A DNA stretch of 64,000 nucleotides from Oikopleura dioica (taxonomy: Eukaryota; Chordata; Appendicularia; Copelata; Oikopleuridae). The notes under the pieces were generated by a model, which was not told where the DNA came from, ran no database searches, and worked only from the letters and a program-made list of their open reading frames with translations. The stretch's first letter is position 1, and each line of letters starts with the position of its first letter. The DNA is taken from NCBI GenBank assembly GCA_907165135.1, contig OU015566.1:11640157-11704156 (forward strand), written 5' to 3'. Of the stretch, positions 49,191 through 59,577 are shown piece by piece. Position numbers and translations under genes: made by a program.

Positions 49191-49407
49191 TAATACCGCG
49201 ATTGGCATTTCTGACTGACTGATTCTGATTTTCGAGTGAAATAGCTAATCAACCAATTAAAATTTGACTCTAGTGTCTCTTCTTTGAGAGTTCCGTCAAA
49301 CCAGTGACGCCTACGCAATCTACGTTACAAATCTCCTATGTTTTTAGCATGGAGAATTGTAACGTCAAGCTCTTTTCAGTCAGTCAGGACTGCCAATCGC
49401 GGTATTA
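49191..49407. mobile_element. inverted-repeat element with TA flanks, MITE-like
   Basis: Left end TAATACCGCGATTGGCA and right end TGCCAATCGCGGTATTA are reverse complements, and the match continues inward through CTGACTGACTGA / CAGTCAGTCAG. The core is about 207 bp flanked by TA, as for Tc1/mariner-type elements. A second, inner inverted repeat (ACGTTACAA at 49322 and TTGTAACGT at 49357) lets most of the element fold on itself. No coding capacity. Confidence 0.75.
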
Positions 49408-49486
49408 TGTTATATTCAGTAATTTAATAGAAAGCTCTTTTTACAGTTTCAGCAATTACTTTTTTTTATTCAGGAAAATTTGAATT

Positions 49487-52400
49487 TTAATCGTCGTAGT
49501 TTTGATTTTCAACGGATTCTTGGTTTTCGTCTTCGATCTGTCTTCTTCGGCCAATGATGTACGCAACGACTACGACGATGACGAGCCCGCCAAGGACGGA
49601 ACCGACAATGACGGGAATAAGCCAGTCGTCTTTCATATCTTCTTTGCAGTCTTCAAACGCACTTTTTGAGGATGAAGAACGAGTTGGGTTTTTTGAACAA
49701 AATGGGCTGAGGTCAATTTAGCCTTGACCTTATTTTACGCAACTTCTCAGCCTTGCTCGTAAATTTTCAATTAACTGTAACCTGTAATGCGTAAATTAAC
49801 CCAATTGACGGGATGAAAAAGTATGAAATCGCAGGACAAAAAGGCGAAATTCTGAATGAGAGAAGGGGATTTTCACGGAATTGCCAATTTCTGCCCATTC
49901 ATCCATAATCCTGGTTAGTGAGATTGAACGGTTGGATTGTGACATCTTCGATCTGCATGTACCACGTGTCAGTAGCGTTGATCCAGTGTTTATCGTGGCA
50001 CTAAATATTTTTACAGGCTTAGGACGAGAGGCGAAAGTGCACAAATAGGATTCGGTTCCGCGAAAATCTCAATCGACAAAATAACTAACCACCTGCTCAT
50101 TCTACTGAAAGAATATTAAATTCAAATTTTAATTTGAAAAATAAATATTTCTTAAATTCAAAACTATCATAAAAAATGATCCCCCATCAAACTTTTAAAA
50201 AGCCATAATAAGCAAGCACTTTGCAAACAATCGCTGGGATCAGCAGGCCGCAAATTCGGATGGAGCTTGGAGTTGTTTGCTCAAGCCTATAAACGGGCTA
50301 AGACAACATCTCGATGCCCGGCCAGTTGTTGGCAAAATATACAAACTGCCCAAAAAGAAGACAATAGAACCTTCAAAAAATCAAAAAAGAACCATCAACG
50401 CTCGATTTTTAGCCTTGAAGGTCATCTTCGAGGGGTTCAGCCTGCTTGGCGGCTTTCAAGTTGTTTTGGAAAAATAGCGATAGGCTAATTGAGGAAGAAT
50501 ACCGCTCTTGGATTGTTTCATCAACCGGCCGGTTTGTATTGATAGCGCGGTAAAAGTGGGATTGTCTCGAAAAAATTCCAAGAAAATTTGTAATTCCTGG
50601 CAAGATTCCAGAACCGTAAATCTGGCGCTCTTTCATCCACGCTTTCTCATTATCATAAATGCATATCTGGAGCTATGCACCATTGATAACGCTAATCTCA
50701 AGGCCCGTGGAGCGGAAGGGATCAGTCGGGATTATGCCTTACCATAAATGCACTTCCGTAGGTTGTGTTGAAAAGCGTCGCGTTTGAAGATATCGTCGTC
50801 ACACCGGCGTGGACGTTCGTGTTTGGGAAGAGGGGATTTCCGCCGTTACTACAAACGAGGGATTAAGTGATTTTTCGACACCTTGGCAGGTTGAAGTTGA
50901 TATTTTTTAGTTTTTTTAACAAAAAACCTATTAACAAATTTTACAAAAGAACTTGTTTTTCTTGCTCTTTTTGGTGGGAAAAAAGTACATCCGGTAATTT
51001 TCTTCTTCGCGGATTAGCAAGAATTTCATCGGGATTAGAATATGGGAAATTTTGGATAAACTTGGATAAGATGGTGGCTAATCGTCCGTGTGAGCGAACA
51101 AAACGCTGATTTTAATCATTTGTGACTTTTTTTTTACGTTGCTGATTTCATGGACTCACGGGTAGCTGAGAGTCGCATGCGAAAGCGACCAAAATGTTCC
51201 ATTTGTATTGGTGGTAAAGTCCATGGTGATATTTGCCGCGTTGAAGTCGAGCTCTTTGATCCAGAATGTGACGCTCAACGAGTCGTTGCTGCAAGTCTTG
51301 CTCATGCTGTGGGTGATTTCGGTTGTGTTTGAAATGGCGAAATTGGCGACCATGTCCTGAAATTTTAAGAAATTGTTACTTTTCTATTTCATTTTTTGCC
51401 GGCAAGTTTGGCAAGCTGAAGACGGCAAGACAAATCCGCTCGGCTCTGATGAAATTTTATTTCAACAAATGTTTTCGAGTTTCTCGAAGTAGCTTCCTTT
51501 TTATTATGTAAAGAATTAGTAAGTATTTCAATTAGGCACATGAAAATTGAATTTCAAGCTCAGGTGATCAATGGAAGCATGAAATCACGTGACAAAAGAA
51601 CCTTCCGACATCGAGTCGCTTATCTTCTTATAAGCGCATGTCACGGGTCGTTCTTGAATTGACATTGATATTCGCCCTATCCCACTTTCAATCAACATGT
51701 TTTTAATCAGCTTACCTCGCCTAGAATCGAAGTATAATTGACATTAACGAGGGTGCTCATCGCCAGTTTGCCGCACACTGTGGTATTCTTCCCATCAGTC
51801 ACGGTAATGTTCCAGCTGACCTCTTGACCCTTAATACACACGTGATTCTTTTTTATGCTTCGTTACTTTCGGGTGTGACGTCGTTGAAATCAAAAAGGCA
51901 TTCATCGGTGTTGTTGACGACAGTGCGATTTCCGAAGTCGGAGAATGCTTCCCAAATTGCTGGCTGGATCTTCAAACCTACAAAAATCAGAAAAAAAGGA
52001 AAATGAGTCTTTTCACCTTGAATTTGCTTTTCTTCAGTCGCTAACTGAACTTCCGCCGCAGCTTGGCAGTTGTAAGCTTTTCCAGCGGGAACTGGGTATC
52101 CGTGGATTTTGTCATTTCTAATTTGGGCCGTCAAATATTTTTGGAAAAGAAAATTTACCGAATTGTTTTCTTAGTTGTGTCGTTTGATCCTTCGAAGTTA
52201 TTCCACGAAAAGGTGACGGAAACGTTTTGTACAAAGTAGTCCACGCTGAACACTTTTTGATTCTGCGTATTTTTGATGTTTTCTTACCCGTTATTCTTCA
52301 AGACGAGTTCCATTTCTTTCGTTTTGTTGCCCGCGGTTTCGTTGAACATCACGGATACCCACTCATCGCCATCGAGAATCAAGTGCTTGGCTGTTACTTT

Positions 52401-53024
52401 TTTGGTATCTGCGAAGTCGAGGGCGCCTGGGCAATATCCTTTGTGGGGCGCGTATTCGAATTTAGTCCAAACGCGGAAAGAAGCGTTTGCGATGAATTGA
52501 GTTGTGTTTGTTGAATCTTGGGCTACCCAGGTCTGATTTGCTGGTAAAGCTGGAACTGCTGGACAGGGAGCGAGAGTAGTTGTTGTGGCGGTTGTCGTTG
52601 TTGGAGCTTCGGTGGTGGTGGTGTTTGCGGTTGTTGTAGTTGTTGGTGGGGTGGTTGTTGTTGTGGGCTTGGTGGTTGTTGTTGGTGCAGTTGTGGTTGT
52701 TGTTGGTGCAGTTGTGGTTGTTGTTGACGCAGTTGTGGTTGTTGTTGAAGCAGTTGTAGTCGTTGTCGCCTTTGTAGTCGTTGTTGTTTCTTTTGTGGTT
52801 GTTGTTGTAGGGACAGTTGTCGTTGAAGTGGTGGTCGAGGCTGTGGTTGTAGTCGTGGAAACAGTTGTTGTCGACTGTGTTGTCGTAGTAGTTGAGGCTG
52901 TCGTGGTTGAAGCAGTACTCGTTGATGCAACCGTCGTAGTACTTTCAATTTTGGTAGTAGTGGTGTCGTCAGAAAGGGATATCCTTCCGGCAAAAGCAGC
53001 CGCAAATAAAACTAACAGCTTCAT
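49487..53024 (-). CDS. LAMP-like membrane glycoprotein with mucin stalk
   Basis: Type I membrane protein. A signal peptide (MKLLVLFAAAFAGRISL) precedes about 130 residues of Thr-rich mucin repeats, then a Cys-containing luminal region with many N-glycosylation sites: LAPCPAVPALPANQTW, HKGYCPGALDFADTKK, PVPAGKAYNCQAAAEVQLA, NNTDECLFDFNDV. A second module follows: TVCGKLAMSTLVNVNYTS, TCSNDSLSVTFWIKELDFNA, NATLFNTTYGSAFM and DTWYMQIEDVTIQPFNL. The membrane segment LIPVIVGSVLGGLVIVVVVA and YIIGRRR copy the LAMP pattern. The cytosolic tail (QIEDENQESVENQNYDD) lacks the GYxxI lysosomal signal. Family assignment rests on the membrane/juxtamembrane block and the Cys pattern; several small exons and a roughly 640 bp intron were not all resolved. 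Confidence 0.75.
52567..52958 (-). repeat. Thr-coding mucin-type repeat
   Basis: Runs of GTTGTTGT/GTGGTT on the plus strand encode poly-Thr with periodic Ala, Pro, Ser, Lys and Glu (units such as TTTTTAPTTTTTAP) in exon 1 of the LAMP-like gene. O-glycosylated stalk expected. Confidence 0.85.
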
Positions 53025-53420
53025 CGCCCTTCTTCTTTTTACGTTCTCTCTTCAACTTTCAAAATTTACCCACTCTTGAAGATTCTGCAGCACAGAATGG
53101 CCCGCGAAGGTGCGACAATTCGCCAGAGAAATAATTTGTTCGACTTTGTTTAGATTTGAGCGCGGTTGCGGTAGTGTGTGAAGAGGAAAAATTCGTTTCA
53201 TAACAACTATACACGCTGCTCGTGATTGTTCTAGTCATATGTGTTTTATTTTCATATAATTTATTTGCGTATTTATTAATTTCCTTGTTTATCAACCATT
53301 TTGTTATTAGTCATTAAAATAGATTCCAAATTAGAATCGCGATTTTTTCAAATGTCAGCGAATTTGACCGGCCTCAGTAAAAGATGCTTCCTTTGATTAT
53401 ACTCACCTGAACTTTTCAAA
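53025..53420. other. divergent promoter region, no gene seen
   Basis: 396 bp between the LAMP-like start (minus) and the galactosyltransferase start (plus); the two genes diverge from here. No recognised sites. Confidence 0.45.
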
Positions 53421-55118
53421 ATGTTTAAATTTTCCATTTTTAAGAATTTCAGGCAGTATTTTGGAGCACTTCTATTTATATATGGAATTTTTACTCTGTT
53501 CGTCGACTGTATATCGAGTCAGACTCAGACGATCCCGAAGGACAATGCTCCAAGAATCGCTAAAGAGATAATGAGAGACCATGAAGATACACGGTGAGTT
53601 CTTTTTTTTGTCATTTGGGATTGATTTTTTTCATAGAAGTTTTTTCAACTTTGAAAATGGCAAGTTCGAGCAGCCGCTAGAGCATCTAAATGCCTTTTTA
53701 AACTTTGAATTCGGCTATTCCTGGCCAGTTCTTCATACGCCAACGAATTGTACCAAAGTTGCGAATTTCAATCAAACAACGATTCTGATCGGCGTGAAGT
53801 CTCACCCATCGGCGCTAGAAAAGCGGAATCTTATTCGAAGAACATGGAGTCGAGGTTCGACTGAATGATTGTTTTAAAAATTGTATAATTCAGCTAGATA
53901 CTGGACTAATACAATTCTCGGTAAAGTCCCGATTCAACTAAAGACTATATTTCTGATTGGAAGCACCTCTGGAGTTGATATCAAAGAGGAAGCAGAGAGA
54001 AACGAGGATATTTTACAGTGGGATTTCAACGAAGATTTGTTTAATCTTACGAATAAAGGAAAGTCTAGGAAACTCGTTTGCCAAGAGAGAATATGATTTT
54101 CGTAGACCAAAAAGATCATCAACTCATAAACTTCTTCGAAAACCACTGCTCCTTTGCAAATTTTATAATCAAAGGAGACGACGATATCTACTTGAATCCA
54201 AAAGTCATCCAGCGCCTAATCGTGAAGAATATCTTCGACCCGAATCGTAACGTCACTGGAACGTACAGACAGATGCCAGCGGGCCAGTTGATCAGTTTCA
54301 AATCACCGATTGAGATGTTCGGAAGTATGGTGATCGGCGCAAAGCCTTACCGCGACCCACTGAGCAAGTATTTTATTCCGAATTCGTTTTACTCCGACGC
54401 TTTTGGGTCATATCCGAGATACTTTTCTGGTGCCCTTTTTGTAATGACAAATAAAGCTCTGTCTCAAATTGGACCAAAAGCGCGAGAAACACCAGCTTTT
54501 CCGATTGACGATGTCTGGGTCGGAATGGTCCTAGAAAGAGCGGCTCTTGATGACCATCTCACACATGATCATCTGATGTATATTGGCCTAATGAATCAAG
54601 AATGGGTTCAATTTTAATGTCTCATTTTTTGAAAATTTCGAAATTCAAATTATTAGAAATCCAAAACGTTAGTTTACCTCGATGCTGCGAACTTGAATAC
54701 GACCTGCTATTTGGCTGGAATGCCGGTCTACCATAAAATGTCGCTTGAAATGATAGAAATGACTTATAAAATGATCTACTCGATGAATCTGGAGAAATGC
54801 ATGGATGAGACGATTCTCGACGATGTGGTCCAAAAACTTTACAAGAAGTCGCAATTTCTTGCTCGAGAGCTTATTCAAGAAAATGATCAAAAATGTAAAC
54901 TACAAAGTAACAATCGTATATCACGGAGCATTTTAAAGATTATTGCGAAAGAATGGTGCAGCAATATTCAATTTCACATCGGAAATACGTTCACTTCAAA
55001 CTGCATAATGAAATCGTATCAATTGCTTTTAAAACTAAAGAAGTTCGGACCGAGAAGCAACGGAAAAGGAGTTAACAGACATTTAGCCAGGCAATTGCCT
55101 CATGATTCCCTGACTTAA
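53421..55118 (+). CDS. beta-1,3-galactosyltransferase-family glycosyltransferase (GT31)
   Basis: Type II Golgi glycosyltransferase. Starts MFKFSIFKNFRQYFG with a signal anchor (ALLFIYGIFTLFVDCI). The catalytic domain has TTILIGVKSHPSALEKRNLI and RRTW (GT31 motif), TIFLIGSTSGVDIKEEAERN, DILQWDFNEDLFNLTNK, NFIIKGDDDIYLNPKVIQRL with the metal-binding DDD, then YPRYFSGALFVMTNKALSQI and FPIDDVWVGMVLERAALDDH (DVWVG as in the EDVYVG motif). A GT-AG intron leads to a C-terminal extension of about 150 residues (from LVYLDAANLNTTCYLAGMPV to QLPHDSLT). Between LFNLTNK and ENMIFVDQ the frame changes; a 29-nt GA-AG intron (54056-54084) restores it, otherwise this is a frameshift. Confidence 0.82.
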
Positions 55119-55295
55119 AAAAACTATCACTTAAATAAACACAGAAGACTTAAGCATTTTTTTTGATGTTTTATTGATAGAAATGAGAGAGAACGAATGG
55201 CACTGAGAGTAGGTTTTCTCCCAATGAGAAAATGTAAACATGTTTCGGAAAGAGATTTTTGTACGAATTCTTCGTTTTGCGAGTCGGATTCGAGT

Positions 55296-56228
55296 TTAGC
55301 AAGTCAGGGCGTTGCTTTCGACAGTTCCGCCAGCGGTATTGATCGTATCAACTGCGCCGTCAAAGTCGCTGTCCAACGCCGCTGATGCAAGACCACTGTC
55401 GTTTTCGAGGCCGATGAGTACGTTGCATTGGAGGTAAGCAGTCTCGTCGTTCGCGTTGTACTTGAAGGCCTCGAAAGAAATTCCGGTGGTAAGCTTGCTG
55501 TAAGTCGAGTCAGCCGTGACCGAAGCGCCGACAGCTTCTTGAACGCACTCTCCATAAGTGATGGTGATTGGATTGTTGGTGTATGAGTTTTCGGAATAGG
55601 CGACGCAATCTTTGACTGTGAGGAAAGCCCAGGTAGGTCCTGTGAACACGACATTGACTGTTTCGCCAAGCACCCAGGTGCTTGCGGTAGAGCCCGCATT
55701 GTCTTGGAGTTCGGCAGTGACCAAAGTATTGGTGTTGGAGTCAGAATATCCATCGAATGTCTCAGAAGCGGCGATGCCAACGTTGCCGACGTTAATGGAG
55801 AATTCGGTATCGTAAGTGCATGTAATGTCGAAAGAGAGAGCCCTAGCGACATCGATGACTTCATTTCCAGTGCCGAGCGTACGTTGAGCCCAAGTCTGTT
55901 GGCCTGCAACGGTGTATGTGCCGGTAATTTCGGTGGATGAAGTTTGGCTCATGGTGAGGTCATCCGTTATAGAGAAGTAGTCGTTGTTTTCGTGAGTCCA
56001 GCCGGCGGCTACGATCAAGGTCGCTACATTGGCAGCTAAATCGGCAGGCATCGCGTCGAAGAAATGCTCCATATCGGCTTCAATGGAAACAGTTCCATCA
56101 TCATTGCAGATGAAAGAGAAGCCTGTACCAGGCTCGCAGCTACCGCTGCCAGTGGGGTCTGTCCAGCCAGTGGGGCAGGCAGCAGAAGCAAGACCAGCGA
56201 CAAGGGTGAGACCGCCGAAAAGTTTCAT
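55296..56228 (-). CDS. secreted ZP-like protein, single exon
   Basis: An intronless 310-residue protein. A signal peptide (MKLFGGLTLVAGLASAAC) is followed by a short Cys/Gly segment (PTGWTDPTGSGSCEPG) and a beta-rich domain with regularly spaced cysteines: FSFICNDDGTVSIEADMEHF, ALSFDITCTYDTEFSINVG, VFTGPTWAFLTVKDCVAYSE, ITITYGECVQEAVGA and FEAFKYNANDETAYLQCNVL. The layout of paired cysteines with a late aromatic-rich block resembles a zona pellucida module, though divergent. There is no transmembrane segment or furin site; it ends VESNALTC. Acidic, Thr/Ser-rich and free of introns, unlike its neighbours. Likely extracellular matrix or coat protein; specific role unknown. Confidence 0.75.
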   Translation of the reverse strand: MKLFGGLTLVAGLASAACPTGWTDPTGSGSCEPGTGFSFICNDDGTVSIEADMEHFFDAMPADLAANVATLIVAAGWTHENNDYFSITDDLTMSQTSSTEITGTYTVAGQQTWAQRTLGTGNEVIDVARALSFDITCTYDTEFSINVGNVGIAASETFDGYSDSNTNTLVTAELQDNAGSTASTWVLGETVNVVFTGPTWAFLTVKDCVAYSENSYTNNPITITYGECVQEAVGASVTADSTYSKLTTGISFEAFKYNANDETAYLQCNVLIGLENDSGLASAALDSDFDGAVDTINTAGGTVESNALTC

Positions 56229-56562
56229 TTTTCTCTTTCTTTTTCAAAAAGAAATTCTAGCGAGCGAAAAAGAGTTTTTTGTTGGAAGGCTTAGAAGCGA
56301 TGGTTGATGCATTTCGATAAACTCTCGAGGTTTTATACCACTGCTCGATTCGCTTGAGCGAACGGTGGTGGCGGAGGTAGAGGGGAATGGGGACGCTTGA
56401 GTGAGTAAAATTCCTCAAATTTGGTTCGACCTCTTTGCGCCTCACTGACTGCTTATCAAGATGGACTCTTTTTTTAATTTTCTGCTTACTATGAGTGCTA
56501 CTGTATTATATTCTCTCTTATTTCTATAAATACAGGCATCAAAAATACATTTTATATTTCAA
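56229..56562. other. intergenic about 330 bp, no gene seen
   Basis: Short spacer between the ZP-like start and the IVD stop; presumed promoter of the ZP-like gene. Confidence 0.45.
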
Positions 56563-58266
56563 TCAGTCAAGAAAGTAATCGTTGAAGTATCTACCGAGAA
56601 TAATTTTACGGACCTCAGTCGTTCCTGCACCGATTTCCATTAGTTTTGCATCTCTCATGTATCTGTTCACAGGATAGTCGTTCACGTAACCGTTACCACC
56701 AAGGATTTGAATGCCTTCTAGGGCAACTTTTGTGCATGTATCGGAGACAAACATGATGAGGGAGGCGCACTCGTGGTTCGTAATTGCTGTCAAAGAAGGT
56801 CAAAATGACTAAGTTTATTTGATAAAAATGTTTTGTAACCTTGTCTTCTGGATCTTGATCGGCACTCTTTAGCATACTGTAAAGATAAGCTCGACAGGCG
56901 GAGAGCGACGAATACATCTCGGCCATTTTTCCTTGCATTAGTTGAAACTTGCCGATCGGGCGCCCGAACTGCTTCCTTTCGTGAGCATAAGGAAAGGACT
57001 GATCAATCACAGCTTGCATAATACCAACGGGCATTGCTGAGCCCAGCAGTCTTTCAACATTCAAGCCTCGCATCAGAACAAAAGCTCCTGCCCCTTCGCC
57101 CAGAAGAATGTTTTCTTTCGGGACCTTTACGTTGTCGAAATGAAGATCACCGGTGGGAGAGCCTCGCATGCCCATTTTGTCGGGAATATGATTGGCAGTA
57201 AATCCTTCAGTTTCTTTTATCGGTTTTTGGTTCGAACTGGCTCACTCGAGGTAAAAGATTCTGGATGAGCGAGCATGCTTGTTTTAGAAAATTCAAGCGC
57301 TACGGGTCACAGCCCGTTCCGAGAAAAAGCCGTTCCGGTGTCGATTATAAACGCAGTGATGGAATTCCCCGCATTTGAAGATGGATCGGTCTTGGCGTAG
57401 CAGATAAGAGTATCGCAGATGGGTCCGTTTGTGATCCAGTACTTGTTCCCGTTCAAGACGTAGTAATCTTTGCCCGCTGGCTGAACAGCAGTAGTCCTCA
57501 TACTCATCACATCAGATCCAGCACTTGGCTCGGTCATGGAAAGAGCGCCTATCTTTTCCCCAGAGATCAAATCTAAAGCATTAATCAAGAGAAACTCGGA
57601 AATAATGCCGGAACTCACCGGGTAGAAATTTCAATTTTTGTTCATGAGTTCCATTTGCATCAAGAACACGGATATTAAGTGCGTTATGAGCTCTGTTAAA
57701 ATGTCAATATTATTTCTATTTTCTCTACTCTACTAGAATAATAGACACTTTCCCGTAAGACATAGAGATTGACGCAGACTTTCTGCTCAATTCCTCAGCA
57801 ATTATCGCGGCAGACAAGAGCTCCATCGGGCCACTTCCTCCATATTCTTCTGAGATGCCCGGACCATTGAGTCCCATTTTGCCCATCGTTTTCATAAAAT
57901 CCCTGAAGCCGGGAAAGTCGTCATTTTTGTCAACATCGCGCAATAAGGACTCGGGAAGCTCGCTTTCGAAAAATTTTCGAAATTGGTATCTCAGTGTGGC
58001 TTAGCTAGTAGCAGTTGGCCGCTAGCTCAATCTATTTTTAATGCTGTATAAATTTCAATCTGCTGTATAATTTATACAGTATAAATCAAGCTAGTAAGCT
58101 TTTCAGCAAGTCAGTTCCTAAGATCAATTTGTTCCTCGCTGACTCCGAACATCTTGTCCTCAATCGGAACATAATTGCTGGCGGCGCGCCTTAATCTGTG
58201 CTCCTTATTATTCCGAGATTTGAGGCGGAGAGGATTATTCAATAAGAATATTATCCGTTGCTCCAT
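56563..58266 (-). CDS. IVD: isovaleryl-CoA dehydrogenase, mitochondrial
   Basis: FAD-dependent acyl-CoA dehydrogenase of leucine breakdown in the mitochondrial matrix. Starts [20 protein letters not shown], Arg-rich and suited to import, then [13 protein letters not shown]. Blocks in order: [118 protein letters not shown] (Glu at the IVD catalytic-base position), [20 protein letters not shown] and [20 protein letters not shown]. It ends RYFNDYFLD. Two introns only join in frame as GA-AG: one after QIDLR and one after FIIDTG. Domain order and length match the family. Confidence 0.92.
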
Positions 58267-58892
58267 TTGGTACATTCAAAACGAAAACAACGTCTAAGAG
58301 ACATGAGATAAGGAACACAATTCCTATATGTCGTTCGCGTGATTCTTTTCAACATCTCTCTACAGACTGTACTTATAAAGTACGAAATTTCCAATGCAGG
58401 GCGTTCACTTTGATAAACAGAAGAAGGATTGTTGACTTTATGACACATTTCATGCCTTTCTGATATGAAGATATTAGAAAAAACTAGAGTTTCCAACACA
58501 TATGTTTTTATTCTCAATTTTTTTGACAATCAAATCGAAAAGAAAGATGAAAACAAAATAAAGTCAATGAGTGCAGATATAACTTGACGAAAATATGAAA
58601 AAATCGAGAAGGGATTTTCGGATGAAAGAAAAGAAAATCCTATTTACGTACGAACTTTTATATCGAAAAGAAAGCTGGTAAAATAAATCAATACTGCGCA
58701 AAATAACCTTTAGGGCGGAAATATGGAGGCACGTAGAAAGGGTAAAAGGCATCAGTGCAAAAAGGAAAAGGAGGCACTAAACATCAACGAGGAAGGAAGA
58801 AGTAAAAGTGGGAGGCAGTAAGAACAGGACTAGAGGAATGGAGGCACATAGAAGCGGTGAAAAAGGCATCGCGGAAAAACAGCCTGTTTTCC
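58267..58892. other. intergenic about 625 bp, no gene seen
   Basis: AT-rich spacer between the IVD start and the cystine-knot gene stop. Open frames here (58251-58529, 58564-58752 minus) lack recognisable features. Confidence 0.5.
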
Positions 58893-59577
58893 CTAAAAAT
58901 TGCCACACTTGATTTGAGATGGCCTTCCGCAGATGCAGTCTTTAACAATAAGATGGTCGAGGAACTTGTGCTCGTCGCTGTTGGAGTCTGCAATGAATCG
59001 CAAATACTTCGTGGGGTCTGTAACGGCAAAGCAGCTGTGCTGAACCAACCTTAATTCCGGTTTCAGAAACTGTTTTTGTTAGAAAAATGAAGCTTACCCT
59101 ATCTGATTGTGGACTTGTCGATGATGAAATGTTGATTGACATGTTCCGGCGCATGTTCCGATGTCAATGATTTTTTCAGCTTTTTTGACATCATTGGTGA
59201 GCCAGTTTGATAAAGAGTAGCTCGTATACTTCTCAATCACCTTCAAATATATTTTAGCTACATTTTTTATTAATAGTGTTTACATCGATTCTCAAGAAAC
59301 GCTCATAGCGTTTGCATTCAGCGCTACACATCTGTTTTTTGGATGATGGAAAAAGCAAAACATGACTGCGTCTTGCTCGTCGAATTCCAGAGTCCGCATC
59401 TGGAGTGAATCCAAAAAGAGTCTCGTAGCAAATTTTGGGAACATGGCCATTGGTCTCAAGGCCTAAGATGTCGCCGCATGCGAGAATCGCCTGGATCGAC
59501 TTTTCCAAGTCAACTTTTGCGAACACCAAGCGGGTCATTAAAGGAATCATCATCCTTAGAGTCATCGTGGGGAGCAT
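58893..59577 (-). CDS. putative secreted cystine-knot protein (CTCK/DAN-like)
   Basis: Three exons give about 190 residues. The N-terminus MLPTMTLRMMIPLMTRLVFA can serve as a signal peptide. Then come VDLEKSIQAILACGDILGLE, CYETLFGFTPDADSG, a dibasic site (IRRARRSH), CSAECKRYERFLRID, IIDIGTCAGTCQSTF with the CxGxC ring motif, HSCFAVTDPTKYLRFIADS and VKDCICGRPSQIKCGNF with a C-terminal CxC. The CxGxC and CxC pair is the layout of secreted cystine-knot growth-factor antagonists and hormone subunits. The family is inferred from this spacing only; overall sequence is unfamiliar. Joins (RID|VIEK and QIG|LVQ) are GT-AG and in frame. Confidence 0.65.

Larger units (their letters stand above)
47590..49486. 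other. mostly intergenic, about 1.9 kb
   Basis: Region between the Dishevelled start and the LAMP-like stop. It holds a possible plus-strand terminal exon (47810-48040), a run of 14 A near 49027 and an inverted-repeat element at 49191-49407. The rest, including the frame at 48837-49058 minus, shows nothing recognisable. Confidence 0.5.

Noticed and set aside
52585-53079. 164-aa plus-strand Val-rich frame
   Set aside because: Antisense of the Thr-coding mucin repeat; poly-Val is the mirror of the ACN repeats.
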